Below, in pieces: positions 12,005-23,816 of a stretch of 64,000 nucleotides of DNA. The DNA lies in contig NC_086172.1 in assembly GCF_023053635.1 (NCBI RefSeq), positions 124,657,681 through 124,721,680 of the forward strand, in the 5' to 3' direction. This DNA is from Elgaria multicarinata webbii. Its lineage: Eukaryota > Chordata > Lepidosauria > Squamata > Anguidae. Each line of letters begins with the position of its first letter. Within the stretch, counting starts at the first letter, position 1. The notes beneath the pieces were generated by a model. The model saw only the letters and a program-made list of their open reading frames with translations. It did no database searches and was not told the DNA's origin. The position numbers and the translations under genes are program-made.

Positions 12005-12110
12005 TAAGGGTGCAATGTTTAGGCAGAAAAAGCCCTACAACTCCCAGCATTCCCCAGCCAGCCAGGACTTTTTTTTCCCCTGTCTAGACGTGCATAGAAT
12101 TACCACCTAA
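12005..12110. mobile_element. PIF/Harbinger-like MITE (GGGTGCAATCCTATGC family), copy 1
   Basis: The element 12008-12107 starts GGGTGCAATG and ends in an imperfect inverted match, with TAA on both sides (12005-12007 and 12108-12110). TWA target duplications are typical of PIF/Harbinger elements. The interior has AGCCCTACAACTCCCAGCAT and its weaker inverted partner. Sister copies are at 31935-32057, 38272-38404, 43664-43731 and 57658-57754. Confidence 0.75.
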
Positions 12111-12390
12111 GAATTGGAGGAAGTTGTCTCTGACTACTGATTATTTTAAGTGACAATATGGGTTAAGCAAGGATTATTATTTTTAAATTCCCCACCTCCA
12201 CAGGCAAGGCAACCCCCCTCCTCTTGAGCTTTTGCAAGTTGTATTAAGAGATGAAATGAAGACTTCAAGTAAATTAATAACTTCCCTGCATTTCCTCTGA
12301 AATCCTTGATTTCATAATCTGCCTTAGCCTTGCCTAGTATTTTTGCGGTTTAGTTCTTCTTGGGAAGGAAAAGCTCCAACCTGTTCTAGC

Positions 12391-12484
12391 AGCAGGCTTC
12401 CCCAATCCTGGTACTCTCGAGATGTGTTGGAGTACAACTCCCATAATCCCCAGCCAGCATGGCCATTTACCCCAACACATATGG
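12391..12484. repeat. Palindromic MITE (CCTCCAGATGTGTTGGACTAC family), copy 1
   Basis: GAGATGTGTTGGAGTACAAC, then CCCAACACATATGG, form the outer arms of a short palindrome. The same arms recur at 27311-27422, 39336-39787, 43783-43820 and 49041-49110. The order of blocks GCTTCCCCAATCCTGGT then GATGTGTTGG is constant. Confidence 0.65.
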
Positions 12485-14585
12485 ACAGCTGTCAAGGCTG
12501 TTAAAGTAACTTCAGGCCAGTTTTCCAGGATAAGGTAGCTGAAAGATGCATGTAATGGGTGAATCCGGATTTGTGCTGGATCAACTGTGCTGGTGGAAAT
12601 GGACTTCTCCGTAGCCCCTCCAGACCCTTGAGAATGCTACACAGAGTATCAGAAGACCCTGGTGAATGGGGTGAGCTGTGGTGTGTGTGGGGGAGGGGTT
12701 ATCCCAGTGCCCCAAAATCCGGCAGTGGAACCTTCCACTAGTAGAAAATTTCCTCTTGCAGAAGGCAGATCCTGGATCTAATCCAATGTCTTTAGCTACT
12801 TGGGGGAAACTTATTCAGTCTTGCACCTCTTTGCCTTCTCCCCCCCCCCCAGCTATATTCCACGTTGATTCTGTTATCTGTCTCTTCTGAGAGAAAGCAA
12901 ATCCCCCCCCACTTTTTTTCCTGTGGTACGTCTCTGCCCTTACCTTACCTCCACTTCTGAATTAACTCCTCTGCAAGAGGGAATTCCTTCCCCTGAATTA
13001 GCTGAATATCCTTTTGTTGATCTACTGCCATAGCGACCAGAATGAGCACTGTAAAAAATCCACTTGATTACATTTTGTAATGCAAACAGCTCTGGACAGA
13101 ATATTGTCAGGATCATTTAGAAGACCCTGGAGCAAACAGATATTCCTTTCCCCTCCCCTGCCTTTGGGAATTGCTGCTCACTGTAGACGCTCCACAGAAC
13201 TGATTGCAGACCTTGAGCGGCTGCTCTGTTTATACGGCATGTTCAGTCTCCCAATTGCTCATCGGTCCAGTCACTTGGAAAGCCGTGTGGAGCTGTCCCA
13301 GAGGGAATTGTCATTTCAGTCTCCCCTGCCTTTCCCAGCCTGAAGTTCGATTGTTTTTCTTTTTCTTGCCACAACATCTGTCCCACATTGCGGAGAGATT
13401 TCACAATTTGGAACCTGCAGCAAATACTAACACAGGATCAACGTGCTCCAGAATTTTACTCTTTGCTGCTGCTGCTGCTTTCTTTCTTTTTTTGCTTCTC
13501 TTGCAAAAGGACATTGGGTCAAATGCCTGCTCTCTATGGTGCTGGGATGGTCTATATTTATTCTACTATTTATATAGGTCCATGTCAGAATCTGCAATCA
13601 AGCCACCTTCTCTCCTGCACATGGCCTATTTCCATGGGTGGCCCATTTTTTTATACCCAAATTAGAATTTCCAGATGATCTTAAATAAAAAAGATTTCAG
13701 TACTTGTAAAAAGAGCACTGTCCAGCATTTTAGCAAAGGTTTTAGCAGCAAATCCAAATATCTAATTTCTGAAGTGGTTCTTCCAGCCACCAATGTCTGT
13801 ATTTTCCTTCTGGGAAAAGGTTTGCATCTGCTTCAGCACCCACCCACCCACCCACCCACCCCACAGCTAAGCATCAGGCAGTTCCCCACCCCTCTTCCCA
13901 CAGAATGCAAGAAACAACAGCTTTAGATTTTATAGGTGTCAAAGGACAGAGCTCAGCGGCTTGTGTGTACAGCGGAGCCAGTGAATAATGTGGGCCTTGG
14001 CAAACATTCAACCTTAGGAAGTGCTTATATGAGTTTTTATTCTGAAGTGTGTTCAAAACACTTGCTGTTAATTGTCCTAGATTTGAGTCAATATCCAGAG
14101 TTTGAATTATTGAGGGGGATGAAGAGGGGCGGTTAATTAAACTGATAATCCCCATCCTTGATTCCATCATTTTTAGCCACACTGTGCCCCCTTTGTGGCC
14201 TTGTAAAAAAAACAACAGCTAGGGGGTGGAGTAAGACAAGGCAGAGGAAGGCTTAAGCGCCCCCCCCCACCCCAGTCTACCACATCTCTCCTGCAAACCA
14301 CTCACTGACGGCACTTTGCAACAGAGAAGCAGTGCGTGGGTGTGTTTGCATACATGAATTGGCCAGCTTAGATTCCTTTCTACTTCATAGTATATTTTGG
14401 GTTTTAATGGGACATTAGGGAACTCAGAATAAAAATCCTCTCCTTTTCCCATGCTCTCTTATCCAATCATTATTTGCGATCCCCACTATTTTGTTAGGTG
14501 ACCATATATAACTCTAACAATGGGCTCAGACAGGATCTATATTTATATGTTCAATCATTTTAGCAACCATCCTGAGGGGCCCCAG
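12485..14585. other. Intergenic with pyrimidine-rich runs; no gene supported
   Basis: C-runs lie near 12841 and 12904, and a (CCCA)n tract at about 13841-13862. The longest frame (13204-13665, plus) is a mix of pyrimidine-driven leucine and phenylalanine runs with no domain, and a competing overlapping frame exists. I do not accept it as coding. A G/C run near 14261-14271 also has no partner. Confidence 0.4.
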
Positions 14586-14650
14586 AAGGGTTGTAGCTTA
14601 GCGGTAGAGCACATGCTTTGAAAGTTGAAAGTCCCAGGTTCAATTCCTCT
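14586..14650 (+). repeat. tRNA-like SINE head, truncated
   Basis: TAGCTTAGCGGTAGAGCACA is an A-box region, and CCCAGGTTCAATTCCTCT a B-box region, at tRNA-like spacing. The SINE body that should follow is missing. It is either a very short 3'-truncated SINE or a tRNA-related pseudogene. The first is likelier because other SINEs of this type are nearby. Confidence 0.7.
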
Positions 14651-15344
14651 AATATATACACATTTTGCATGCATTGTTTGAATGAAGAACTGCATCACAA
14701 AATTTGGGAAATTACGAATATCAAAGTAGAACTATGGTTTGTTTCGAGTACTGTTTTGGGAAATGAAAATTAGGCGAGTTTGAATTAAAATGTGAACCAA
14801 ATGAATTTCCCCCTGTCCCTAGTTAGATCCATTTCATCTTCTGCCTTTCAAGGGCCCCCAAATCACCTGATTTCAGTATAAATGAAATTTCAGTAGAGAT
14901 TAAGTAGAGAAACCGAATTTCTTGTCCTTCCTTGTTTTCCCCCAATATTTCATTTTCCACTGTTTATAGAAACCTCTCCTCACAATGTGATTAATCAGTT
15001 AGACTAATAGATTTAAAAGGCTTCCCTGTTGCTTTTAAAATTCCTTTTAATAAACGTATTTACAAAAACCATGGATAGCTTTAGGGCTGCCTTCAAGGTT
15101 GAGGAAACCTTCAGTGAAATGCCCTGTGGAGGGCCATCACCTTCATTATAAGTTTCCCAGAGTGATGCTGTGTGTTGGGACAGCACTGGGGGGAATTAAA
15201 ATGGCCACCACTGCCACCATCTGGTAAGCCCACAGCTATGAGCCCAGGATTTTGGTGGGCTCTGCCACAGTGATGGAGCCCTGGCGGATACTGATGCCAG
15301 ATGAAGGGAACAGGCAGAAGAAACATTCCTCTTTCTCTTGCATG

Positions 15345-15457
15345 AGGAGGGAATACCTCTTGTAATGCCATCCTAAAAGAGGCATGCTTGCATAAAAAGG
15401 CATTAAGTGTGAGAGGAAGCCTCTTCTAAAATGATGTTAGAAGAGGTATTCCATCCT
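15345..15457. repeat. Inverted repeat, 23-bp arms
   Basis: AGGAGGGAATACCTCTTGTA at 15345 onward pairs with TAGAAGAGGTATTCCATCCT ending at 15457, with few mismatches. A third partial arm GTATTCCCTCCTGC lies at about 15489-15502. It may be the core of a decayed foldback element, but no ends or target duplication could be fixed. Confidence 0.55.
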
Positions 15458-15987
15458 CTATGAGAGAGAAAATACTAGATGATGATGGTATTCCCTCCTG
15501 CTTAACATTAGTTGGCATTCCCCATTCTCTCACACACTTTGGGGAATGGTCTCTTCTATCACCAGCCAGCTTCTAAAGCCAGCTCCTTTCTCTTATGCAC
15601 AGGACAGAATGTCTTATCTGAGTCATTTCTGAAGAGACATTGCTGCTACTCTCTGACACAGGAAGGAAATGGCTCTTCTGAGTTGGTGTCTGCTGTGCCA
15701 CATCTGTGAAACAAAACCAAGTTTGTTCCTACACCTTTACAATGACTGTTTTTACAAGAGCAATTTCTCCAGGAAGAGGAGAAATACTCTAACAGTATCT
15801 TTGGGGCAGGGGTCATCATTAGCGGTGACAGTAGCATAGCGTCTTCTGTCTTTTTTCCTAAGGGTTCTTTGCCTGTTTGTTTGTGGTTGTGCTGGTAACC
15901 CCAGCACCATTTTGCATTCTCCACAAGACCAAGGACTTAGTATTGTTCTGGGGCATAGTGAGGAGGAAACACTCACACACACATACA

Positions 15988-16413
15988 CACTATTGTAGGG
16001 TGACCATATTTGGGAAACCAAAAAAGAGGACACCTAGTGTGTGTGTGGGGAAGCCGCTTTCTGAGTCCTGCAGAAAGTACGTTATTCCCCCTCCACCTTA
16101 AAGAACCCGATTGGAGTGGAGGAGGGGAAAGGATTTCATTCTGCACCACCACCATCCACTCCAATTGGGGCCTTTTCTATAATGTCCACGAATGACCCAC
16201 TTTCCCCTTTAAGACCTCAATTGGAGCTCGGGGTGGGGGAATGATGTGCCTCAAGAAAGCATGTCATTCCCTCCTGCCATGCTAATGGCAGCTTTAAAGC
16301 TGTCATTATTTTCATTATTGAAAATTATAGAAAATCCCCCCTGACATCATGGAAAGAACAAAAACCAGGACAAATCCGGGGAAATCCTGACAGTTCGTCA
16401 CCCTACACTATTG
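15988..16413. mobile_element. hAT-type MITE, family 2, copy A
   Basis: The element is 15996-16405 (410 bp). It starts TAGGGTGACCATATTTGG and ends GTTCGTCACCCTA. The exact 8-bp duplication CACTATTG flanks it (15988-15995 and 16406-16413). The first 14 bases equal those of family 1, but the interior is unrelated, including paired GATTGGAGTGGAGG and CCACTCCAATTGG blocks. Copy B at 45829-46247 differs at about ten positions outside one replaced internal stretch. Both are young, probably mobilised by the same hAT transposase as family 1. Confidence 0.92.
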
Positions 16414-16467
16414 AAGCCCTCTATGTATCAAGAATCAGCCCTGTAGGTTTGTGCTCTAAAAGATTAA

Positions 16468-16643
16468 GGCCTAATGCCTAGGATATTGCACTATGAAAGC
16501 AGAATCAAAGCGGTATATGGTATGTGTCAATGGGCCCCAAGAGTTGTCGCTGCACTTCAATACCACTATAAAGCAGTAGTGCGGCTCCTGCCTTTTATAT
16601 ACCGCTTTCAAAGTGCAATATCCTGCTTGGTGTAGATTAGGCC
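16468..16643. mobile_element. Palindromic MITE with GGCCTAAT ends
   Basis: Left arm GGATATTGCACTATGAAAGC and right arm GCTTTCAAAGTGCAATATCC form long inverted repeats. Outer GGCCTAAT and ATTAGGCC ends match too. The interior has a second pair, GCGGTATATGG and TATATACCGC. There is no clear target duplication (TAA at the left, TCT at the right), so the superfamily is unassigned. Confidence 0.75.
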
Positions 16644-17947
16644 TCTGCCTAGTGAACCCAAACTAAAAGCCTAATCATCCTCTTGAAGAACCATTAAATC
16701 CTTGGGCAGGACAGGAGCAAAATTTTAAGGGCTTTATATTATTGTAAGTTTTGAGACAGATTCATTCCTTACACCAGGCCAGTACTGGAAAACGCCTGGT
16801 TAATCCATCCACGGAGTGAATCAGTAATGAGGACAGCTCTGTTCTGTGGCAACAGCACATTTTCTGGTCTCCATGTTCTAACAAAAAGGTACTTCCCTGA
16901 GTTCCTCCCTGTCTAAGGAGCCAAGTGAGAGCTCAGGCTGAGGGTAGGCAGCTGAGCCTACAATTACCAAGCCAGTAGAACATCCCTGTTGGGCTAGAAG
17001 GGAGGGAGGATCAGCGTTTGGGGGAAGTGTTTTACTCACTCACTCAACATCTCACTTGTAATGCCAAGGCTGGGAACTCATATGCTGATAGATCCCTAGC
17101 CAGTTAGCAGCAGTGGCAACCTCGAGTGATACTTTTGGGTGGGTGGCCTTGCCCTGTAGTAACAATAACAGTCAAGAAATTGCATAGGGAACACAGGCCT
17201 ATTGCATCAATCAGGGACACTAAGAGCTGGCGGGGGGGGGGAGGAACTAATTATGCACCTTCCCTCCCTCAAAGAGCATCTATCTACCATACCCCTTCTG
17301 CTACCATTGCTGCTCCTAGGAGACGGAGGGATCTGTTTGTTTGCTTGCTTTAAGCCTTTTTAGGCTGCCTTTTTAGACAAAGTCCTCTCAAGGGGCATAT
17401 ATGTGCATCAGCACTGATGCAGGTAGCAATACAAGAAACCAACAAGGCAAGGCTTTCTCCCACCTTGTGAGTTTTATCAGAGAGTGAAGATGGTGAACGT
17501 AACAGCAGAGGGGCAGGCAGGTGATAGAGGGGAGGGTCTATATGCTGCCATTTTGGAAGGGCGTCAGCTGAGAAGCCAGCAGAATCGCTGCTGCGAGGCT
17601 AAACTGCTAAATCTAAACAGGGCAGGAGGGAGCACAGGCTACCCATCTGGAAATGCCCACTCACTGCCTTGCGCTCCCACACTTTCCCATCAGCGACAAG
17701 AAAACAATCAGCCTCTCCATTGGAGCCTTTCGCAAGAGTGGGCTACCCTTTTCCTTCCGTTCAGGCCCATCTCTGGGCATTTTGATGTTGATGGCAAAGG
17801 CTACTGACAGGCTCCCCTCCTCCCTTCCACCCAATTGCCAGCCACTCTCCTCCATTTGGCCCGCCCCCTACCCTCTGCCCAGTCTTCTCCCACCATATCA
17901 GTGGCCACGATCTGCCCCCAGCCTGAACCCGAAGTGAAGTCACCACC
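16644..17947. other. Intergenic, no gene supported
   Basis: No repeat family was recognised. A G-run lies near 17231-17241. The overlapping frames around 17484-18213 on both strands are GC-content artefacts: they overlap each other and none has a recognisable domain. Confidence 0.35.
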
Positions 17948-18142
17948 GACAGACAAAGGAAATACGGTGGTGACCTCAGAGCAAAGGAAGAAGCTGTGGT
18001 AAGTCTGCAAGTTTTTAAATGTGCAGTTTCAGGGAAAGGCTCCGTGGTGGCTGCAAGTTGGCGGTTGCATCGGATAACCAATGCAGTGCCACTGTGCAGC
18101 CACCTCGAGGTAAATAGGGCATATAGACAGCCCCAGAGAGAG
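17948..18142. repeat. Unclassified interspersed repeat, second copy
   Basis: Partner of 1-165. It has GTGGTGACCTCAGAGCAAAG at the left and CATATAGACAGCCCCAGAG at the right, in the same order and strand. The middle has diverged or contains an extra GCATCGGATAACCAATGCAG segment. Confidence 0.5.
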
Positions 18143-18221
18143 GCACAGTTCCACAGGATCACTAACCATATTAAAACTGATCGCTTCAAATCAGTGGTAC
18201 TACTCAGTTTCAACTAACTAA

Positions 18222-18390
18222 TGAAGCTGCCTTATGGTAAGGCAGCTCATGGCTACATCCAATGCAGTGTTGTCTACTCCTACCCGCAGCAGCTCTCTAG
18301 AGTGTGATCCTCTTAACTGGAGATGCCAGGGATTAAGCCTAGGATCTTCCGCGTGCAAAGCATGTCCTCTGCTACTGAGCCACAGCCTTC
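18222..18390 (-). repeat. tRNA-derived SINE (Sauria-like), antisense
   Basis: The minus strand reads GGCTCAGTAGCAGAGGACAT (A-box region), then TAGGCTTAATCCCTGGCATC (B-box region), then the SINE body ending near the AAGGCAGCTTCATT-type 3' block at 18222. Gene-like features are absent. It is one of nine SINE remnants of this family in the window. Confidence 0.75.
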
Positions 18391-18685
18391 CTCATCACTT
18401 TGTTTTAAAAAAGGAAAAATATATTGCTATTGGGAATAAATTAATGTGCAAACAATGTCAACAACAGAGGAAAAGGCTACTGTGAAATCACCTCTGATTA
18501 CACACTGGCCCGAATTGAGAATGGACAGAAGATAGAATCTTCTGGTCTAAGGGGATCAAAGGTATTAGGCATGTGGGAATGATACCATCACTGCCTTACA
18601 GGTGATAGGTGTTAGTCTTCACAGGCTAAAGGGCTTCAGACAAACTCTCATATTTGGTAGCTCCCTGTGCCTTTGGCTTCTCATC

Positions 18686-18830
18686 GGCCTTAGCTAGACC
18701 TAAGGTTTATCCTGGGATCGTCCCGGCTGGGGTCATTCCTGTTCATGTAAATGACACACAGGGGATCCCGGGAGCAGGCAGGGACGACCCCAGGATGATC
18801 CCGGGATAAACCTTAGGTCTAGCTAAGGCC
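18686..18830. mobile_element. Short palindromic DNA element (GGCCTTAGCTAGACC family), copy 1
   Basis: The 145-bp element has near-perfect ends GGCCTTAGCTAGACCTAAGG and its reverse complement. TTTATCCTGGGATCGTCCCG on the left pairs with CAGGATGATCCCGGGATAAA on the right. The centre holds a smaller GGGATCCC-type block near CACACAGGGGATCCCGGGAG. No clean duplication flanks this copy. Copies 2 and 3 (23817-24242 and 55726-55845) have the same architecture. Confidence 0.85.
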
Positions 18831-19305
18831 AGAGTTTAAGAAGAAAGCAAGTGAGACATTGAGGCAGTTGGTGGGCACGGCATATTTTATACAGTATATT
18901 TGCGAAGTTCTGCTTCTGCCCTTTATGGCTTTTACTAGACATGAGTAATGTGGTTATTTTAAAACTTATGCACTATCAGTAATAATACTAAGATGCTCAA
19001 TCCTGGATGTTGTGGCTTAGATCCAAAGAACGGCACAACTAGTTCTGCATGCTCACTAGAGCTTTGGACTTGTGTGTTGTTGTTGTTTCAGACAGGAGCT
19101 TGCTGAATGGCCAAGTCTCTTTTGAAATGGAGGGTGGCTTCAAAAACATGTTGCAATATGGAATGTGGGCTTACTGTTCAAAGGGTGGTGGTTAGAAGTC
19201 CCACTGGTATATCCAAGCCTTTGGGTGTGCCTAAAGTAGCTCTTTGGATCCTGGCTATATTCTCTATATAGGCATTTATAGCAAGAAATCTGGTAGTACA
19301 CTGAA

Positions 19306-19386
19306 TACATCAGAAGCTGCCATCCAGTCCAGTATTTTCTGGGGTGACGGGCAATAGCTCTTCAAGCTTCCAGGCACAGTAGGGTC
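19306..19386 (-). repeat. SINE remnant, antisense
   Basis: CATCAGAAGCTGCCATCCAG, then CCAGTATTTTCTGGGGTGAC, resemble the antisense 3' body of the Sauria-like SINE at 18222-18390. The tRNA-like head is missing. Confidence 0.45.
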
Positions 19387-19429
19387 TTTTTCAACTATGG
19401 TACCTGAAATTTAATTTCCTTATTTCATT

Positions 19430-19925
19430 ACAATAATTTTATACCACTTAATATATTAAAATCCCTAAGTTGTTCACATTAAAAAACAACAACAAGATAA
19501 CAAGATAAAATAATAATTAGAAACTTTTCAACAAAATAACAATAAGACAGGGCAGCAACACAGTTCTTTACAGGTCAGGGAAAGCCTGCGTGAACAAGTA
19601 TGTTTTCAAAAGGCATTTAAAACTTGCCGCCATTTCTCTCTCTTGAACTACGCATGGGAGATTATTCCACAGGGCATGAATGCAGCACCACTGAGAAGGC
19701 CCTGCTTTCAAGCCATTACCCGGTGACATTCCATTGGCTGCAGAATGACCAGTAAGGCCTCCTTTAAAAATCTCAGGAGTCAATTGGGAATATATAGAAG
19801 AAGGCAGCTAGCTAGGTGTTCTACCCTCGAGTTGTTTAGAGCTTTGTGTGACAACAAAACTTTGAACATGGCTTGGGAGCTTAGGCAGCCACCACAGTTC
19901 CTTTAATACGGGTGTAATATGTATA
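19430..19925 (-). repeat. L2-like LINE, C-terminal end and 3' tail, antisense
   Basis: The minus strand reads HITPVLKELWWLPKL and, after stops, LWNNLPCVVQEREMAASFKC then LLKTYLFTQAFPDL. These are the last two conserved blocks of the L2-type protein. The AT-rich tail at 19430-19560 includes the antisense of the ATACCAC-type end. The missing upstream reverse transcriptase portion is found in the same orientation at 20695-21240. Confidence 0.8.
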
Positions 19926-20694
19926 TATCTGGGTGCCATAGGTGTGCGCAAGGGGTGTGCCCAGGCACACCCTAATGTCTCAAGCAATAAGTGCTGAATT
20001 GAGGGGCCATTGAGTAGGATCCAGAGATCGATCCAGAAACAGTGGGAATGACCCTCAGGCTGCTCCGCCTCCATGCCAAAGAACTACTGCCTCCGAGAGA
20101 GCATCATTGCCCCTGGCAGCAGGAATGACAAGGCCAGGGCCGGGCAAAGCTGGTAATAGGCCCGGGTCAGATGGGAAATTTCAAACTGCTCATTAAGTAT
20201 TTTTTAATCAGTTCTAAATACATATGAACTAGAACGATTTATTAAAAAGGTAGTGGCAAGCACTTTTATTCAAGATGTATATAAGACATCACTTCTTCAC
20301 ATTCAGAAATGCTTTACGTGCTTTTCTTTGGGCAAATTCATCAACAATGAGAGAAAAATCAAGCAACTTTGCTCAGGGGTACTCCGAGTAGGCCTCCTCA
20401 AAATCGTAGGCCCATGCCAACTGGGCCCACTGCCCCCCCATCCAGCCCTGGAAAAGGCCAGTGTCACTACAAAGCCCCACCAATGCTGGGGCTTGAGAAG
20501 CGTATCATCCCCCCTCCACCTTCAACAGCCCTCCTACGTCAGGCAAGCTGAACGCAGAGTAGGACATCGGTGTCTACAGTGTTTAATAAATAAATGAATA
20601 AAAATAATGCCCTTTATGACTGAGTATTCAATAAATGTTCATCTTTTTTTAAAAAAAATATATCTCTGGATGCATAGCCTAATGAAATGTGCTG
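19926..20694. mobile_element. Unidentified ~770-bp insertion splitting an antisense L2
   Basis: L2-like coding text stops at about 20695 and resumes in the next block at about 19925, both on the minus strand. The intervening DNA has no L2 similarity. It contains a small palindrome GGTGTGCCCAGGCACACC near 19961 and an AATAAATAAATGAATAAA run at 20586-20604. The latter could be the tail of a plus-strand retroposon. Family and exact borders are unknown, and two independent L2 fragments remain an alternative. Confidence 0.45.
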
Positions 20695-21240
20695 CACAAG
20701 CCTGTGCTAGGTGCTTCATGGAGTACTCTTGTTGCTGCATTCTACACTTTCCCGAACCAGGCGCAAAGGGAGGTCCACGTACACCACATTTCAGTAATCA
20801 GATTGTGAGGGCACTAGTGCATGGATCACAGTGGCTAGGCAATCCCTATCTGGAAATGAGCACAGTTGGTGCACCAGCCAAATTTAGTAATGGGTACTCT
20901 GGACCACTGAGGTCACCTAGGCCTTCTGTGACAAAGATGAATCCAGGAGCACTCCTTCAGAGGGAGTGCAAGCCTGTCCACCAGAACCCAATTCCTGGAC
21001 CTGGGAACCACTCACCTATAGGATCTCTATCTTGTTGGGATTCATCCTTAGTTTATTAGCCCACATCCAGCTGATAACTGCATCTAGACACTGGCTCAGA
21101 ATGTGTACAGCCTCTCCTGACTGAGATGTTACAGATAAATAGAACTGCTTCTGCTCTTCCACTGAGCTGTGGTCCTTCTCTAGAAGATGCCACTTATTTC
21201 TCAGCCACCTGAATGACCAGCTCCTTCTCAAGCACGTTTG
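20695..21240 (-). repeat. L2-like LINE, reverse transcriptase part, antisense
   Basis: The minus strand encodes FYLSVTSQSGEAVHILSQCL, then ISWMWANKLRMNPNKIEIL, then LPLKE-, matching the L2 order seen at 6955-7985. Further downstream blocks (ITEMWCTW-, NAATRVL) are broken by stops. Together with 19430-19925 it would make one antisense L2 copy. Confidence 0.82.
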
Positions 21241-21799
21241 ATGTTATTTGCAGCAGGGCTCAGCAGTAGGGAGTAAAATGTGACCGATAGTAATGTTAGT
21301 GAGTTGTGCAAAAGTTGTGAAGGGCAAAGAAAGGACAAAGAATTCATCTTCTCCATCCTTCATCTAGAAAAAGTTAATTTCAGCTGAGAGTGAAGTTCAT
21401 ACTGCTGGGGCCACGGTGGAGGCCATAAATTACATATTTCCAAGAATGGACTCAGAAGCAGAGCAGCCTGTTCCTTGCCTGGCTCTGAGCGCTTACCCTT
21501 GCTGTACAACCTCTTTTTGTTCTTGCTCTTCAATGTTACAGTCAGTGTCAGTCACTTCGTTCCTAGGTGAAACTATACATTTATGCAATCTTTCATCTTT
21601 TTAAATTCTGGGATTTAGAAGATGGGTTTATAGTAATTGACAACAGATGATACTACAACTTCATAAGTCATATTGAGATTTTAGGTTTATTTCAGGATTA
21701 TCTCAATCATAAGCCAACGTTAAAACAGAAAACTGGGGCCGGGGGTGGGGGGGATGTGACACAAGAAGAGCCTGGCGGGATCAAAGCAAGGAGGCATTT

Positions 21800-21990
21800 A
21801 GTACAGCCTTCTGTTCACACAGAACCATCTCTGTGTGGGAAACCCTGAAAGTAGGACATGAGTGCAACAGCATCCTCCCACTCATGTTCCCCAGCAACTG
21901 GCATACAGAGGTATACTGTCTCTGCTACCAGGGGTATCATATAGCCATCAGGACTAGTAGCAATTGATAGCCATGTATGGAATGAAGTAT
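21800..21990 (-). repeat. CR1-related LINE 3' end, antisense
   Basis: The antisense reading contains the 3' blocks seen at 8645-9393: CTCATGTTCCCCAGCAACTG, CAACAGCATCCTCCCACTCA and AGCCATCAGGACTAGTAGCA. Only the untranslated end and the last codons are represented. Confidence 0.75.
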
Positions 21991-23733
21991 CATGAAAAAT
22001 GGGCTAGCTGGTTAAAACCCTGAATCAGAGGACGCCAAACTGCAACGTTTCGTTGAAGGTCTTATAAGTGCTCTGTGGATATGCAAAATGGCCTTCTCTT
22101 AAGGCATTTTAATAATGTCTTAGATTAAGGCACTTGCTTAACAGGCTTTGATGGCTGGTGGATTCTAGCTACTTGACTGTGTGGGTGGGGTTGAAGGAAG
22201 CAGTTTGGCAGTTGAAGTGCAGTTTGTAAAGAAGAAAGGAGGCTGCTGGCCTGGAAGAAGGAGCATTTGTGAGCTCCAAAGCTAAACCGTTGCTTTGGAG
22301 GAATTAATGTTGCTTTCAAGACAAGCACTGTTTATCTGTCTTTATGCTCACTTCTTCCCCTGCTCAGCTTTTATACTTGTAATTAAAAGCAGATAGTACA
22401 AAAATGCTATACGTCTCCTTACAAATGGACCTGGTAAAAATATGGAATTCCAAAAAGAGGCAAACTGAGTAAAGAGCTATAAAAAAATCATCATTGTCAC
22501 CCTCACGACCGGACCATTCCTTCCAGTCATGAGGGTGGGTTTTTTTGACATCACTTTCTTTTGTGAACCACCCAGGGAGCTTCTGCTATTGGGTGGTATA
22601 AAAATGCAATCAATAAATAATGAAGCTGCATATGGAAATGGGGCTGTAGGCAGAATCCATATTACTGTGGGAATCACAGAGCAAGATAAAACTGGCAACC
22701 CTGACATTTTCAGCTTGCCAATCTTTGTGAGTTGGCCGGCAAATGAAGATTTTGTGGGGCTTTTTCCAAGGCTCAGTTGGCATGTACCATGTGGGTCTTC
22801 ACCACAGGGTAATTGCAAAAGCTGCCTCATTGGTGGTGGTGGTGGTGGCGACAGTGATGATAGCAAGACATCGTAATAGACTGGGACAAGGTGCTGAGAT
22901 TGGAAAAGGGGACTACAGGTCAAGTATACAGATTAATTTTTCAGCAGGGATTAATCCCTGGCCCCAAACTAGGATGAAATTACTGACTAAAATGAGTACA
23001 CATCTTTGAAAGAAAACTGGCAAAAAATATCAACATGTAGCCAAACCTCTGGTCCAGCTTTCCGGCCACACCAAAAATCACTGGAAAAACAGCGAGGACT
23101 ACACCCCCTTTCTAGGGAATAGTCTTGATGCATTCTCTTCAGCTAAAAGTTGAGGCTATTTTTGGAACCTTGCAAAGCATCTTGTATTTGTATAAACATG
23201 AGCTTCTATGTTTGGAGTAAAGTAAATAAAACAATGGCTGCTCTTGAACTTCCCCTGATACCAGACCAAGTCTGCACATCATGCCAAAAAAAGTCAATTA
23301 ACAAGATGGTTTTACCACACTGAAAATCATCCTGTGAATCAACCCTTCTTTATTTACCTTCCCAGCCACCTTGGCCACATTAAGTCTCTTCTAAGAGCCC
23401 CCCCCCCAATCAGTTAGTCAGTGCTCTTGACCTCCAGTAGAGATGCTTGCCATGAGGCTGGTCTGATTTCAGGAGCTCTCCAAAGAGTCATTTGGGGTGG
23501 CAATATTTGTAGGGGATGACAGTGAAGCAGTCTGTGATGCAAGAGATGCATCCCAGGAATGCTTGAAGTGAATATCATAGAGGACATGAGGGATGCAAAT
23601 CTCAGATGTTGGTCTGACCACTTGGCTTGACATACATAACATCTTGGGTTAGCTCTGGCTTTTTATCATTTCATAGCTCTTTGCACCCTTGGCCCAACTA
23701 ATGGCTTTAGTGTTCAGACTTTACCAAGTATAA
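21991..23733. other. Intergenic with one L2-like tail
   Basis: Apart from the L2-like tail at 22562-22622 (GAGCTTCTGCTATTGGGTGG, then ATAAAAATGCAATCAATAAA), I see no element. A (GGT)n run lies near 22833-22849. Frames at 22477-22923 (minus) and 22529-22876 (plus) overlap each other and have no domain. Confidence 0.4.
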
Positions 23734-23816
23734 GGGAGCCAGTGTGGTGTAGTGGTTTGAGTGCTGGACTGGGACTTGGGAGACTGGGTGACTTTGGGCC
23801 AGTCAGCTGACTCTCA

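Noticed and set aside
13204-13665. 153-codon plus-strand frame
   Set aside because: Pyrimidine-driven composition, an overlapping competing frame, and no recognised domain or exon structure.
14586-14650. Functional tRNA gene
   Set aside because: A- and B-box-like text is present, but the arms do not form a full cloverleaf and the same head occurs in nearby SINEs.
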